Of a stretch of 64,000 nucleotides of DNA, positions 18,844 to 28,817 are shown piece by piece. Where the stretch lies: the NCBI GenBank assembly GCA_902791025.1, contig CADATZ010000012.1, positions 1 through 64,000 on the forward strand, in the 5' to 3' direction. The notes under the pieces were generated by a model, which was not told the DNA's origin, did not search any database, and was given only the letters and a program-made list of their open reading frames with translations. Numbering within the stretch: position 1 is the first letter of the stretch; each line of letters opens with the position of its first letter. This DNA comes from an uncultured Chloroflexota bacterium (GTDB lineage: Bacteria > Chloroflexota > Anaerolineae > Anaerolineales > Anaerolineaceae). The position numbers were made by a program, and so were the translations under genes.

Positions 18844-20340
18844 ATGGCTAAGAAAAAACAAAACGGAAGAATGACAAGTGAAACGCCGCGGCAGGATGCC
18901 TTTGATGCTGCGTGGGAGAAATACCGTCCGCTGGTACCGGAGGATGAACTGCCGGCATTGGAGGAAAGTCTTCATAAACCGCTGCTGCAGGCGTTCCGCC
19001 TCAATCCGCTGAAAACGGATGGCTCTGCTTTGGAAGGTATGTCTTCCCGTTACGGATGGAACCTGGAACCGATTGCGTTCTGTCCTGAGGGTCATCGTGT
19101 ACGTTCCGCGCAGACCCTGCCCTCCATGACCAATGAACACCGCATGGGGTATTATTACATTCAGGACAGCGCTTCGATGATGCCGGTGATGCTGTATGAT
19201 GCCGATCGATTGCAGGATTCACCGCTGATCCTTGACCTGGCGGCTTCTCCCGGCGGAAAGACCACACACCTGATCAGCCGCAGTCTGGATAAGGGTCTGG
19301 TTGTAGCCAATGATTCCAGTGCATCTCGAATTCCTGCCCTGAAGACAGTTTTGAAAACCTGGGGCAGTATCTCTCATGCTATTACGCAGTTTCCCGGCGA
19401 AAGCTATGGAGACTGGTTCCCGAATACCTTTGATCTGATCCTTCTGGATGCGCCTTGCAGCATGCAGAGCCTCGTTTCCCTCGATTCACATCCGATGCGT
19501 CCCATCACGGAACGGGAGGAAAAGGCACTGGCGCAGCGGCAGACCGCTCTGCTGAAATCCGCTTTGAAAGCTCTGCGGCCCGGCGGACAGATCGTTTATT
19601 CCACCTGCACCCTTTCCCCGGATGAGGATGAGGCCGTGGTGGACGCGATCCTGAAGGCTTTTCATGGAAAAGTGCACGTTGCGGATGCGGCAGAGCGTAT
19701 TCCATGGCCGGCTCCCGGATTGACAGAGGCTTATGGAAAAGAATATGATTCGTCTGTCCGTGGAGCGGTGCGTCTTTGGCCGCATCGTTATGAGACAGCG
19801 GGATTTTTTGCCTGCCTGCTGGAAAAAGATGATTATTTTGACACAGAACCCGGCGTTGACCGGACTGACGCACCTTATCGATCCTGGGAAAAGAGCAGTT
19901 TTGCTCCGGTGAAAGCGTCTGACATGGCGGAGTTGTCCGCCTGGCTGAAAGATCAGTTTGGTCTTTCGCTCATGAGTCTTTGTGAAACTCCTGAAGCAGT
20001 TATCATGAACCGCGGAAATGAGTTCTGGATGCTGCCGCAGCGTTATATTGAAACATTTTCAACCCTGCCAAGTAAATCTGTTGGTATGAGACTTGCAACT
20101 AAAACAACAGGTGGATTTGTTCCTGATAATGACTGGATATGCCGTTTTTTCAGTCAAACAGAAGGCAGTCGTTTTATTCCGGACCCGGAACAGCAGATTC
20201 AATGGCTGAACGGTGCGGATATTCGTCCTGATTCTGTTTCATTATCACGCGGAACGATGGTCATGGTCCAGGATGATCATGGCGTGTTTCTTGGATGCGG
20301 CAGGGTGAGTGCCGACCGGATCCGTAATTTTAACAAATAG
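18844..20340 (+). CDS. RsmF-like RNA m5C methyltransferase
   Basis: A 498-residue NOP2/NSUN/RsmF-type enzyme. Visible: SAM site LDLAASPGGKTTHL (about 130-143), motif IV DAPCS with Cys205, the catalytic motif VI cysteine in STCTLS (Cys255), and a C-terminal region from about residue 300 that resembles the PUA-like tail of RsmF/YebU. E. coli RsmF makes m5C1407 in 16S rRNA, two bases from the G1405 target of the preceding gene family. The exact target cannot be read from sequence alone; RsmB or a tRNA target is the alternative. It is cotranscribed with tgt and the two Rmt-like genes. Confidence 0.88.
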   Translation: MAKKKQNGRMTSETPRQDAFDAAWEKYRPLVPEDELPALEESLHKPLLQAFRLNPLKTDGSALEGMSSRYGWNLEPIAFCPEGHRVRSAQTLPSMTNEHRMGYYYIQDSASMMPVMLYDADRLQDSPLILDLAASPGGKTTHLISRSLDKGLVVANDSSASRIPALKTVLKTWGSISHAITQFPGESYGDWFPNTFDLILLDAPCSMQSLVSLDSHPMRPITEREEKALAQRQTALLKSALKALRPGGQIVYSTCTLSPDEDEAVVDAILKAFHGKVHVADAAERIPWPAPGLTEAYGKEYDSSVRGAVRLWPHRYETAGFFACLLEKDDYFDTEPGVDRTDAPYRSWEKSSFAPVKASDMAELSAWLKDQFGLSLMSLCETPEAVIMNRGNEFWMLPQRYIETFSTLPSKSVGMRLATKTTGGFVPDNDWICRFFSQTEGSRFIPDPEQQIQWLNGADIRPDSVSLSRGTMVMVQDDHGVFLGCGRVSADRIRNFNK

Positions 20341-20384
20341 CATGCTTATGCTTAATTTGATAAAAGGTGTACCGGGGCGAAACA

Positions 20385-20876
20385 ATGAGCAAAAAAAGCT
20401 TTTGTATTCTGATTTTACTAATAGCAGCAGTATTTCTTCTCTGTTCCTGCGGTCAAAAGACTGAACAGGTTGAACCGACTGTCGAAATTTTTCAGCCGAC
20501 GCGTTCTGTCGCGACGGTTGCCGTGCCGACAAGGGCTCCCTCTTGTAATAATGTAATGACTTATCTCGGGGATGCGAATTATGCGGACGGCACAGTGATG
20601 AGTCCGGGACAGAAATTCACAAAAGAGTGGGAAGTTATCAATTACAGTGATTGTAACTGGGACTCCAAATATCATCTGTTTTTCATTTCCGGCAATCAGA
20701 TGGGCGCTCCGGATTTTGTTGAGATCCCGCATATTCCCATCGGTTCCAAGGGTAAGATTTCTGTGGAGCTCACAGCTCCGACTGAACCCGGTGAGTACCG
20801 TTCGGAATGGAAGCTCTTTGGTGCGGATAACCGGTTCTTCGGTGAATCTCTTGTTGCCAAAATTGTTGTGCAGTAA
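20385..20876 (+). CDS. Lipoprotein with NBR1-type FW domain
   Basis: A 163-residue lipoprotein: signal peptide with lipobox LLCSC (Cys22), a Thr/Pro-containing linker to about residue 50, and then one FW Ig-like domain (about 55-160) with the conserved DCNWDSKYHLFF, a GSKGKISVELTAPTEPGEY strand and the YRSEWKLF tryptophan. Presumably displayed on the outer face of the membrane, function unknown. The ATG at 20385 is preferred over a GTG at 20367, with GGGGCGA before it. It ends the methyltransferase operon. Confidence 0.85.
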   Translation: MSKKSFCILILLIAAVFLLCSCGQKTEQVEPTVEIFQPTRSVATVAVPTRAPSCNNVMTYLGDANYADGTVMSPGQKFTKEWEVINYSDCNWDSKYHLFFISGNQMGAPDFVEIPHIPIGSKGKISVELTAPTEPGEYRSEWKLFGADNRFFGESLVAKIVVQ

Positions 20877-20907
20877 ATCGATTAGAATTATATAGAAATT
20901 GATACAT

Positions 20908-20933
20908 CAAAAGAGGTCATGCGGCCTCTTTGT
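20908..20933 (+). terminator. Possible weak terminator
   Basis: A 7-bp stem (AAAGAGG with CCTCTTT) with an 8-base loop lies 30 bases after the FW lipoprotein stop, without a proper T-run. Confidence 0.4.
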
Positions 20934-21009
20934 GGTATTTATTGCCGGCAGCGGTTTATATTGAAAAACTCGGGTCAATAAATATTGGCACCTTTTGGGA
21001 GGACCTTTT

Positions 21010-22395
21010 ATGTTGGATGACATTTTATCAGTCCGGAAATCAGCATTTGATTCCGGCAGTCATACGGAACTGCGGGGACAGTTAAACCGCAGCCGCCGGG
21101 TGACTTTACTTTCCGGAAATGTAGTTGGCAATGCACGGTCTGATGTTTCGGGTGTATCTGCCCGCGTTTATAAAAATGGTACTTACGGCTTTTCTTCCAT
21201 GGCGGATTATACTCCCGAAGCGGTGCAGAAGGTTTTGAAAGCTGCCTCGGACAATGCGGCTTTTATGGACAGACATGTGCCGGCAGGAAAACCCGCTCTC
21301 CCGGCGCTGAAGCATGATGTTTATAAAACACGGAAAGGGATCAATGACCCGGCACAGAAGGTTTATATCGATTTCTCCAAAGCGTTGGACGCTTATGTTT
21401 CCGAACACTGTCCCGAGTTGATCAGCCGTGTGGTGGTCGCGACGGAAGATTCGATGGAAAAACTGCTGGTTACCTCAGACGGTATGGATTCGCATACGAT
21501 TCTGCCCCGTTCCTATTGCTATGTGTTTCTCACCGCGCAGACACCGGACGGACAACCGGTGGAGCTCTTTAAGGCTTTTGGCGGAGAGGGAACCTTTGAC
21601 GTCAACTTTACGGATCCTTCCGTCTGGTATGGCGAAATTGACAAGTTATATGAACATTTGATGAGAAAACGTGAAGGCGTCTATGCTGATGCCGGATTGA
21701 AAACCGTAATTCTCGGCGGGATGATGACCGGAATGCTTTCGCATGAAGCCGTGGGGCATACAGTGGAGGCTGATCTGGTCCTTGGCGGATCCGTTGCCGG
21801 GCATTGCCTGAACCAACAGGTCGCCAGTGAAAAAGTTACGCTGACGGATTTTGCCAACACCGCTTTTGGCAAACGCTGCCCGCTCCCGGTTTTTGTGGAT
21901 GATGAGGGAACGAAGGCGCAGGATGTCCCGCTCATCGAAAACGGCATACTGACCGGTTACATGAACAGCCGTGAGAGTGCCCTACACTTTGGTATGGAAC
22001 CCCGCGGAAATGCCCGCGCCTGGCAGTTTTCCGACGAACCGCTGATCCGCATGCGCAACACCTCTGTCCATCCGGGTACGGATAAGCTGGAAGATATGAT
22101 CGCCTCGATCGATGATGGGTACTATCTCATCGATTCCGGGAACGGTCAGGCAGATACCACCGGTGAATTCATGTTTGGCGTGACCATGGGATATGAAATC
22201 AAAAACGGAAAACTGGGCCGTGCGCTGCTGGACACCACGATATCGGGTGTGGCATTTGAGATGCTCAAGACTGTTGATATGGTAGGAGATACCGTAGTCT
22301 GGTCGAGTTCTGGTTTCTGTGGAAAGAAACAGCCGATGCCCGTCGGTATGGGCGGACCGGCACTGCGCTGCAAAGTGATGATCGGAGGACGCTGA
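21010..22395 (+). CDS. tldD: Metalloprotease TldD
   Basis: Catalytic subunit of the TldD/TldE(PmbA) heterodimeric protease, which digests unfolded peptides and matures some ribosomal peptides. 461 residues. The zinc motif HEAVGH is at 245-250, followed by the conserved EADLVLGGSVAG region. The start codon ATG at 21010 follows GGGAGG; an upstream in-frame TTG at 20995 overlaps that site and is rejected. The pmbA gene begins one base after the tldD stop, the standard arrangement. No obvious peptide-precursor gene lies alongside. Confidence 0.95.
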   Translation: MLDDILSVRKSAFDSGSHTELRGQLNRSRRVTLLSGNVVGNARSDVSGVSARVYKNGTYGFSSMADYTPEAVQKVLKAASDNAAFMDRHVPAGKPALPALKHDVYKTRKGINDPAQKVYIDFSKALDAYVSEHCPELISRVVVATEDSMEKLLVTSDGMDSHTILPRSYCYVFLTAQTPDGQPVELFKAFGGEGTFDVNFTDPSVWYGEIDKLYEHLMRKREGVYADAGLKTVILGGMMTGMLSHEAVGHTVEADLVLGGSVAGHCLNQQVASEKVTLTDFANTAFGKRCPLPVFVDDEGTKAQDVPLIENGILTGYMNSRESALHFGMEPRGNARAWQFSDEPLIRMRNTSVHPGTDKLEDMIASIDDGYYLIDSGNGQADTTGEFMFGVTMGYEIKNGKLGRALLDTTISGVAFEMLKTVDMVGDTVVWSSSGFCGKKQPMPVGMGGPALRCKVMIGGR

Positions 22396-22396
22396 G

Positions 22397-23698
22397 ATGA
22401 ATGACCTTGAAAACCTTGCTGAATATATCATTGTAGAAGCCAAAGCCCAGGGCGCTGATTATGTGCATTGTGTCGTTCGGGAAAGTGAAAAGAAAGAATT
22501 CAATGTCGATGGCGGTAAATTCTCTCTGATGCGGACTTTGTTTGACCGCGATGTCGCAATCACTGTCCTGAAAGAAGGACGTAAGGGTTCTGTTCATGTC
22601 AACCGCTTTGATGAAGGCTCCGTTTATGATGCGATCGGGGAATGTATCGCGGCTTCTGAAAGTGCTGAACCGGATGCTGCCTGGCAATTCTGTGATGAAC
22701 CGTCTGAACAAACTTATGTTCAGGGAACTCCGACCTGTGACACGGAAAAGCTCTTTTTCCGGACAAAAGAACTGCTGGAAAATATCAAGGAACGCCACCC
22801 GAAAATTCTGGTTGAGCAGATGATTGCGTCTCATGATTCCTACCGCAGTGTTTATCTGAACTCCAACTGTGTGTTTTACCATCCGACAGCCGGAGCCTAT
22901 AATTTTTCATTAATGTATTCCGCGCATGACGGGGAAAAAAGCTCTTCGTTTTTCGGCAGTGATGTGACGCTTGCGAAGCTGGACAAGCCGGTTATTGAAT
23001 GTGCATTGATCGATCGGGAGCTTTCCGAAATCGAAAAACAGCTTGATCCCGAACCGCTTGACGGGAAATTTACGGGAACTGTTTTACTGGCGCCCGCGGC
23101 TCTTTCAGAGATCGTGTTAGGTACGGTTTTCGGTAATTTTGTTTCTGACAGCAGCCTGATCGAAGGTACATCCATCTGGAAGGATAAACTGGGTGAAAAG
23201 GTTGCCGATGATCGCCTGTCCATTACACTCAAAGCTCGGGGGGATGATATCGTTATCGGTTCCCGTGTCACCGGGGAAGGTTATCCGGCTGAAGATTTTG
23301 ACCTGATCCGTGATGGAAAGCTGGTGAGCTTTGACCTGAGCCAGTATGGCGCAAATAAGACCGGTTTTCAGCGTGCCGGCTGCAGCAGTGGGAATATCTT
23401 TATCCCGGCGGGTGAAAAATCACTTGAAGAAATCATTGCGGGTATCGAGCGCGGTGTTCTGGTGATGCGTTTTTCCGGCGGAGAACCGGCTCCCAGCGGT
23501 GAGTTTTCCGGTGTGGCGAAGAACAGCTTTCTGATCGAAAACGGAAAGATCACCAATGCTCTGGCCGAAACCATGATCAGCGGCTGCGTGCCGGATATGC
23601 TGAACAACATCCGGGAAATCTCCAGTGATCTCCTGAAGGATGGCTCTGTGAGTCTCCCCTACATCGCTTTTGATGGTGTGACGATTTCAGGAAAATAG
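22397..23698 (+). CDS. pmbA: TldD partner protease subunit PmbA/TldE
   Basis: Non-catalytic partner of TldD, 433 residues, lacking the HExxxH motif as expected. The C-terminal half shows family features such as the SDSSLIEGTSIWKDKLGE and GNIFIPAGEKSLEE segments. The start follows GGAGG inside the tldD 3' end with a 1-base gap, so the two are coupled. The two chains should form the barrel-like heterodimer in the cytoplasm. Confidence 0.93.
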   Translation: MNDLENLAEYIIVEAKAQGADYVHCVVRESEKKEFNVDGGKFSLMRTLFDRDVAITVLKEGRKGSVHVNRFDEGSVYDAIGECIAASESAEPDAAWQFCDEPSEQTYVQGTPTCDTEKLFFRTKELLENIKERHPKILVEQMIASHDSYRSVYLNSNCVFYHPTAGAYNFSLMYSAHDGEKSSSFFGSDVTLAKLDKPVIECALIDRELSEIEKQLDPEPLDGKFTGTVLLAPAALSEIVLGTVFGNFVSDSSLIEGTSIWKDKLGEKVADDRLSITLKARGDDIVIGSRVTGEGYPAEDFDLIRDGKLVSFDLSQYGANKTGFQRAGCSSGNIFIPAGEKSLEEIIAGIERGVLVMRFSGGEPAPSGEFSGVAKNSFLIENGKITNALAETMISGCVPDMLNNIREISSDLLKDGSVSLPYIAFDGVTISGK

Positions 23699-23705
23699 GC
23701 AATAT

Positions 23706-25262
23706 ATGTCTAATGATCTTGTCCCTATCATCAGAGATTTAATTGCACATAAGCATGAGGAAGAGTGGTTTGAATTCAAGCAGAATTGGTTTGAACCACA
23801 TGCTTTGGGTGAGTATATTTCCGCCTTATCAAATGCTGCTGCGCTTCAGGGACGGAAATTCAGTTACTTTGTATGGGGAATAGAAAACGAGACCCATAAA
23901 ATACTTGGTACAAATTTTGATTTTCATCAGGATGTTAAAAAAGAACCATTGATTCATTATCTTTCCAGACAGACAGATCCTGATATAGGGTTTTGGTTTC
24001 AGGAACTTCTCTTAGATAGTAAACGCATTGTCGTCCTGGTCATTCCTGCAGCTGTGAAAACGCCAACAGCCTTTGATGATGTTCGTTATATCCGCATTGG
24101 TTCCAGTAAGGAAAAGCTGATGCGCTATCCGGAACATGAGTCACAGTTATTCTATATTCTGCGTCATGGATTCCCAACGATTGAAAATATGGCTGCGGAA
24201 TATCAGGATCTGACCTTTAATAAATTGCTGGTGTATTACGAAGCAAAGGGTTTGCAATTAAACAAGCGAACCTTCAGAAAGAATCTTGGCTTATTAACTT
24301 CGGAAGGAAAATATAATGTCCTTGCACAGCTGCTTTCGGATGACAGCAGAATCCCGATACGCTTTGGTTTGTTTAGCGGAAACACAAAAACTTCCATGTT
24401 GTATTCGGTTAGAGAATTCGGAAATACATGCCTGTTGTATTCACTGGATGACGTACTGCGCTATGGAGATGTTCTGAATATCCCACAGGCTGATGAACGG
24501 AACCGGATCGTTGAGCGGAAAGAGGTGATGCTTTTTAATCAGGAAGCCTATCGGGAAGCAGTAATCAATGCTTTTGTCCACAACCGTTGGCTGGATGGGA
24601 ATGCACCGATGTTTAATGCTTTCCGGGATCGGGTAGAAATTCTTTCTCATGGTAGTTTACCCCCGAATCAAACAATTGAGGGCTTTTATGCCGGTGAATC
24701 TGTTCCGGTAAATCCGGCTCTTTCCCGTATTTTTATTCAGCTGCATATCACGGAACATACCGGCAGAGGTGTGCCGAAAATTACGGACGTATATGGTGAA
24801 ACTGCAGTTCGCTTTAACGAAAATAACATCATTGTGACAATTCCTTTAAATTGGCTGAATGTACAAGATCAGGAGAATAATGTACAAGATGGTGTAAAAA
24901 ATCTCCAAGTTACTACCCAAGTCGCGTCTGAAAATGTACAAGATCAGAGAGTAAATACCCCAGATGAAGTGTTGGGTCCCCCAGATATTACCCTAGATGA
25001 GGGTTTAAATACCCCAGATATTACCCTAGATGAGGGAAACGATTATCCATATCTATTTAATAAAATTGGAGAAATTGAAAAGAAAATACTTGGCTTTTGT
25101 GTTGTTCCGAGAAATATCCTGGAAATTGCAGTTTATCTGGGATATAAAGAGAAAAAAACGGTCAGAAAGTATTTGTTTCCTCTCATCGAAATCGGTCGTA
25201 TTGCAATGACGATGCCGGATAAACCAACCAGTAAATATCAAAAATACGTAACGATAAAATGA
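23706..25262 (+). CDS. AlbA_2/Schlafen-like ATP-binding regulator (COG2865 type)
   Basis: A 518-residue protein of the family often annotated as 'putative DNA-binding domain' or RecG-like transcriptional regulator. Residues about 10-135 form the AlbA_2/Schlafen-type domain (EEEWFEFKQNW opening). Residues about 270-380 form a GHKL-ATPase-like C-terminal part (REAVINAFVHNRW, EILSHGSLP, TGRGVPKITD). A low-complexity linker (about 385-440) includes an 11-residue repeat encoded by a 33-bp DNA duplication at 24979-25036. Residues about 445-518 look like a winged helix. It starts 7 bases after pmbA, so it may be cotranscribed. Function uncertain. Confidence 0.8.
   Translation: MSNDLVPIIRDLIAHKHEEEWFEFKQNWFEPHALGEYISALSNAAALQGRKFSYFVWGIENETHKILGTNFDFHQDVKKEPLIHYLSRQTDPDIGFWFQELLLDSKRIVVLVIPAAVKTPTAFDDVRYIRIGSSKEKLMRYPEHESQLFYILRHGFPTIENMAAEYQDLTFNKLLVYYEAKGLQLNKRTFRKNLGLLTSEGKYNVLAQLLSDDSRIPIRFGLFSGNTKTSMLYSVREFGNTCLLYSLDDVLRYGDVLNIPQADERNRIVERKEVMLFNQEAYREAVINAFVHNRWLDGNAPMFNAFRDRVEILSHGSLPPNQTIEGFYAGESVPVNPALSRIFIQLHITEHTGRGVPKITDVYGETAVRFNENNIIVTIPLNWLNVQDQENNVQDGVKNLQVTTQVASENVQDQRVNTPDEVLGPPDITLDEGLNTPDITLDEGNDYPYLFNKIGEIEKKILGFCVVPRNILEIAVYLGYKEKKTVRKYLFPLIEIGRIAMTMPDKPTSKYQKYVTIK
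24979..25036. repeat. 33-bp in-frame duplication
   Basis: CCCCAGATATTACCCTAGAT and the five following bases at 24979-25003 are repeated at 25012-25036. This adds an 11-residue unit (PDITLDEGLNT) to the linker of the surrounding gene. The size matches a recent slippage event. Confidence 0.8.
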
Positions 25263-25350
25263 ATTTGAGATAAAAATACCGAAACAGGTGTTTTTTTATC
25301 CGATACCGAGCCAGAGAAAACAGCTTCCCTGTAACTCGGCTCTTCTTATA

Positions 25351-27399
25351 TCACTCGATCTCCCCTGCCAGCATGCGGGCGCGTTTCCAGGGTGGGACGT
25401 CCTCGAGATCGGCAAGGAGACCCCGCATTTCGTAGACCTGGTCGCGGAGTTCGGCGGCTTTTTCGAATTCGAGGTTCTTTGCGGCTTCTTTCATCTCCTT
25501 CTCCAGCTGCGCCAGGGCGTGCTTGAGCTCATTCTTCGGGAGACGCTGTTTGGTATCACGGAAATCCTTTTTGGCATCGGAAATCGCGGAAGAAGTAGTC
25601 AGCCGTTCGGAGAGGTCGTAGATGGCTTTTTGAATGGTCATCGGCTTGATGTGGTGCTCTTCGTTATAAGCCATCTGTTTTTTGCGGCGGCGGTTGGTCT
25701 CGTCAATGGCATATTTCATGGAATCTGTCATGTTATCCGCGTACATGATGACCTTGCCATCCGCGTTTCGGGCGGCGCGTCCGATGGTCTGGATCAGGGA
25801 AACGGAGGAACGCAGGAAACCTTCCTTATCCGCATCGATAATGGCGACCAGGGAAACTTCCGGCAGGTCCAGCCCTTCACGCAGCAGATTAATCCCTACG
25901 ATCACATCGTAAACACCGGCACGCATATCCCGGAGAATCGAAATTCGTTCCAGGGTATCCACTTCGGAATGCAGATATTGGACCTTGATCTCGTTGTCTT
26001 TGAGATAATCTGTCAGGTCCTCCGCCATGCGTTTTGTTAAGGTTGTGACCAGAACACGCTGATGAATGGCGGTGCGCTTGCGGATCTCCGCGATCAAATC
26101 GTCGATCTGCCCTTTGATCGGCCGGACTTCGACCACCGGATCGACCAGACCGGTCGGGCGGATGATCTGTTCGGCGATGTGCTCTGCGTGCTGCAGTTCA
26201 TAAGGTCCCGGGGTCGCGGAGGTATAGATGGTCTGCCCCATCACTTCTTCGAATTCCTCAAAAGTCAGCGGTCGGTTGTCCAACGCGGAGGGCAGCCGGA
26301 AACCGTATTCGATGAGCGTATTCTTGCGGTTGTAATCCCCGTGGTGCATCCCGCGGATCTGCGGGATAGTCATGTGAGATTCATCGATGAAGAGCAGGTA
26401 ATCCGTCGGGAGAAAGTCCATCAGCGTCCATGGGTGGGACCCGGCGGGACGCTGGTCCAGATGGCGGGAGTAGTTCTCAATACCGGAGCAGTACCCGGTC
26501 TCGCGGATCATTTCCAGGTCGAAGTTGGTTCGCTGCTCAATGCGCTGAGCCTCCAGCAGCATGCCGCGATCCTTAAAGAATTTGATGCGTTCTGCCAGTT
26601 CGGTTTCGATATCGGTCAGGGACTGCTTGAGCCGGGCTTCATCGGTGAGGTAGTGTTTGGCCGGGAAAATATCGACACTGTCCAGAACTTCCAGCAGCTC
26701 GCCGGTCAGGGGATTGACGGCGGTGATGCGTTCGATCTCATCATCAAAGAAGGAGATGCGGTAGGCAGTGTTTTCATCATAAGCGGGATAGATATCCAGT
26801 GTATCTCCGCGGACCCGGAAGGAGCCGGGTTTGAAATCCATGTCGTGACGTTCGTAATGGCTTTCGAGCAGGCTGCGGAGCAGCGCGTTGCGGCGGTTGA
26901 TGGTTCCGGTTTTGAGTGTGATGATATATTTGCCGTAAAGCTCCGGGTCACCCAGACCGTAAATGCAGGAGACAGAAGCGATGATGATCACGTCCTTGCG
27001 TCCGGTCAGCGCGGCGGTAGCAGCAAGCCGCAGCCGGTCGATCTCGTCGTTGGTGTCGGTTTCCTTTTCGATGTAGAGGTCATGCCGGGGTACGTAAGCT
27101 TCCGGCTGGTAGTAGTCGTAGTAGGAGACGAAATATTCGACCGCGTTGTTCGGGAAAAACTCTTTGAATTCCGCGTAAAGCTGGGCGGCAAGGGTTTTGT
27201 TGTGAGCCATCACCAGCGCAGGCCGCTGGACCTGCTGGATGATGTTGGCCATGGTGAAGGTCTTGCCGGTACCGGTAGCGCCGAGCAGCACCTGATGTTT
27301 GCGGCCAAGGTTGATGCCTTCCACCAGCTCCGCGATTGCCTGCGGCTGGTCGCCCATTGGTTTGTATTGTGCGTGAAGTTCAAAGGGTTTGTCGATCAT
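25351..27399 (-). CDS. uvrB: UvrABC excinuclease subunit B
   Basis: DNA-damage verification helicase of nucleotide excision repair, 682 residues. Features: Walker A GATGTGKT at 40-47, the beta-hairpin [16 protein letters not shown] that inserts into DNA, the DESH box in LLFIDESHM, helicase motif QTIGRAARN and the C-terminal UVR motif ([22 protein letters not shown]) that binds UvrC. The start at 27399 is preceded by AAGGAG. It is monocistronic. The gap upstream holds heptads and the terminator of the neighbouring gene. Confidence 0.98.
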   Translation of the reverse strand: MIDKPFELHAQYKPMGDQPQAIAELVEGINLGRKHQVLLGATGTGKTFTMANIIQQVQRPALVMAHNKTLAAQLYAEFKEFFPNNAVEYFVSYYDYYQPEAYVPRHDLYIEKETDTNDEIDRLRLAATAALTGRKDVIIIASVSCIYGLGDPELYGKYIITLKTGTINRRNALLRSLLESHYERHDMDFKPGSFRVRGDTLDIYPAYDENTAYRISFFDDEIERITAVNPLTGELLEVLDSVDIFPAKHYLTDEARLKQSLTDIETELAERIKFFKDRGMLLEAQRIEQRTNFDLEMIRETGYCSGIENYSRHLDQRPAGSHPWTLMDFLPTDYLLFIDESHMTIPQIRGMHHGDYNRKNTLIEYGFRLPSALDNRPLTFEEFEEVMGQTIYTSATPGPYELQHAEHIAEQIIRPTGLVDPVVEVRPIKGQIDDLIAEIRKRTAIHQRVLVTTLTKRMAEDLTDYLKDNEIKVQYLHSEVDTLERISILRDMRAGVYDVIVGINLLREGLDLPEVSLVAIIDADKEGFLRSSVSLIQTIGRAARNADGKVIMYADNMTDSMKYAIDETNRRRKKQMAYNEEHHIKPMTIQKAIYDLSERLTTSSAISDAKKDFRDTKQRLPKNELKHALAQLEKEMKEAAKNLEFEKAAELRDQVYEMRGLLADLEDVPPWKRARMLAGEIE

Positions 27400-27436
27400 T
27401 GTTTTTTTCTCCTTGTCCTATTATAGAGCATTTCAG

Positions 27437-27488
27437 TGTTTTTAGGTGTTAGGTATTAGGTGTTTATTAGGGATTGGGGATTAGGGGC
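27437..27488. repeat. Heptanucleotide tract upstream of uvrB
   Basis: Units AGGTGTT, AGGTATT and AGGTGTT followed by decayed TAGGGAT/GGGGATT copies, with a mostly 7-bp period, lie in the uvrB promoter region. Confidence 0.75.
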
Positions 27489-27500
27489 GGATTCTTGAAC

Positions 27501-27541
27501 AAAAAGGACGGGTACCTTTTATCTGATACCTGTCCTTTTTT
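27501..27541 (-). terminator. Terminator of the Met/Pro/Gly repeat protein gene
   Basis: A 14-bp stem with one mismatch (AAAAAGGACGGGTA with TACCTGTCCTTTTT) has T-runs on both strands. It lies 30 bases beyond the stop of the minus-strand gene at 27572. Confidence 0.85.
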
Positions 27542-27571
27542 GGAGTGGTGTATAAAAATTATTTTTGTGGA

Positions 27572-28524
27572 TCAGTTATGTTGTCCCATCGGAGCGGGAG
27601 GCATCTGGCCGTTGCCGTTGAAAGGAGGCTGCTGCTGAGCCTGTGGTTCGATACCGGCATTTTTGAGGGCAGTCATAAGAGCTTCGAAGGCTTCTGATGT
27701 TGCCTGACGGAGGGATTCAATTTCATCGCTGTCCGCGTTCTTTTCGGCTGCGATTGCGTTTTCAAAGGCATCCAGGAGTGTCTGGAGAGCAGCTTTTGTG
27801 TCGGAGTCAGTGACTTCGTCGATGACGTTCTGCAGATTGTCTGTATCATTCTGTGGGCCGCCCATCGGAGGCATCTGGCTGTTTTGTCCGGGCATGTTCT
27901 GATCCATTGTCTGTCCCTGCTGCGGACCGTTCATCGGTCCATTGCCGCCAAATCCCTGTCCCGGGTTCATCTGACCATTCCCATTGAAGGGCATACCCTG
28001 CGGCTGGGAGGTTTCAATGCCGGCTTCATTCATGGCTGTCAGGAGCGCTTCCAAGGCCTCGGAAGCGGCTTCACGGTAGGATTCTGCATCATCTTTATCG
28101 GCGTCTTTTGCTTCATCCAGGATGGATCGATAAGCGTCGAGTAAGGTCTGAAGCGTGGACTGTGTGTCTGAGTCGCTTACATTGTTGATGCTGTCCTGCA
28201 GTCTGAAAATATCATTTTGCGGACCGCCCATCGGGGGCATCTGGCCGAAGCCATTATTATTCTGACCGTTGATGTCCTGTTCCATCTGCTGTCCCTGCGG
28301 ACCGCCCATCGGGGGCATCTGGCTGAAGCCGTTATTATTCTGACCGGACATATCCTGTCCCATCTGCTGCCCATGCGGGCCGCCCATCGGGGGCATCATC
28401 TGTCCAAAACCATTGTTGTTTTGACCGGGAACCTGGGCAAATACATTGGTGAATGACGCAGCCGCGAGAATACAGATCAAAGCAGCCGCCGCGATTTTTT
28501 TCATAGAATTGTTATTGATTTTCA
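27572..28524 (-). CDS. Secreted Met/Pro/Gly/Asn-rich repeat protein
   Basis: A 317-residue exported protein of unknown function. Residues 1-30 form a signal peptide (cut after VFA). Three ~22-residue copies built around GQNNNGFGQMPPMGGPQ follow. Then come two copies of a helical module (STLQTLLDAYRSILDEAKDAD..., AALQTLLDAFENAIAAEKNAD...) separated by another Met/Pro/Gly region. The frame stays open through the upstream palindromic repeat, but the ATG at 28524 follows AAAGGAAA and begins the signal peptide. Its MPPMGG repeats recall the C-terminal repeats of the secreted protein at 49028-51079. It may be metal-binding or a surface spacer. Confidence 0.75.
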
Positions 28525-28560
28525 TTTTTTTATTTTCCTTTCTTTTGACAGGTTTTTCGT

Positions 28561-28663
28561 ATTTATTCAGGACGAAGCACTTGGGGACTGGCATCTTGTG
28601 TCGCGAAGCCGACACGAGCGTGCCTGTAACCATGTGCGTCACTGCGGGTTCCGAATAGTTACG
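28561..28663. repeat. Dispersed palindromic element, family A
   Basis: Arms GCACTTGGGGACTGGCA / TGCCTGTAACCATGTGC surround the TTGTGTCGCGAAGCCGACA centre. Ends are TTTATTCAGGAC and GGTTCCGAATAGTTAC. It sits directly upstream of the 27572-28524 gene. Confidence 0.85.
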
Positions 28664-28722
28664 TTTTTTCCCTGTTATTGTATTTAAGCGGAAGAAAAAA
28701 TAAAAAAAAGGGGGTAGGAATT

Positions 28723-28801
28723 TTGGTGTTAGGTATTAGGTGTTAGGTATTGGATGTTAGGTGTTAGGTGCTGGGTATTGGGTGTTAAGTGTCGGGTGTT
28801 T
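28723..28801. repeat. Heptanucleotide tandem repeat (AGGTGTT)
   Basis: About eleven units of AGGTGTT and variants (AGGTATT, GGATGTT, GGGTATT, AAGTGTC) run with an unbroken 7-bp period. Confidence 0.85.
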
Positions 28802-28817
28802 AAACTGATAAGCAAAT

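Noticed and set aside
25305..25345. Terminator between the AlbA-like gene and uvrB
   Set aside because: Only a 5-bp GAGCC/GGCTC pairing with a long loop and no T-run; too weak to annotate.
26062..27426. 454-codon plus-strand frame opposite uvrB
   Set aside because: uvrB is unmistakable on the other strand and the plus-strand product has no family features.
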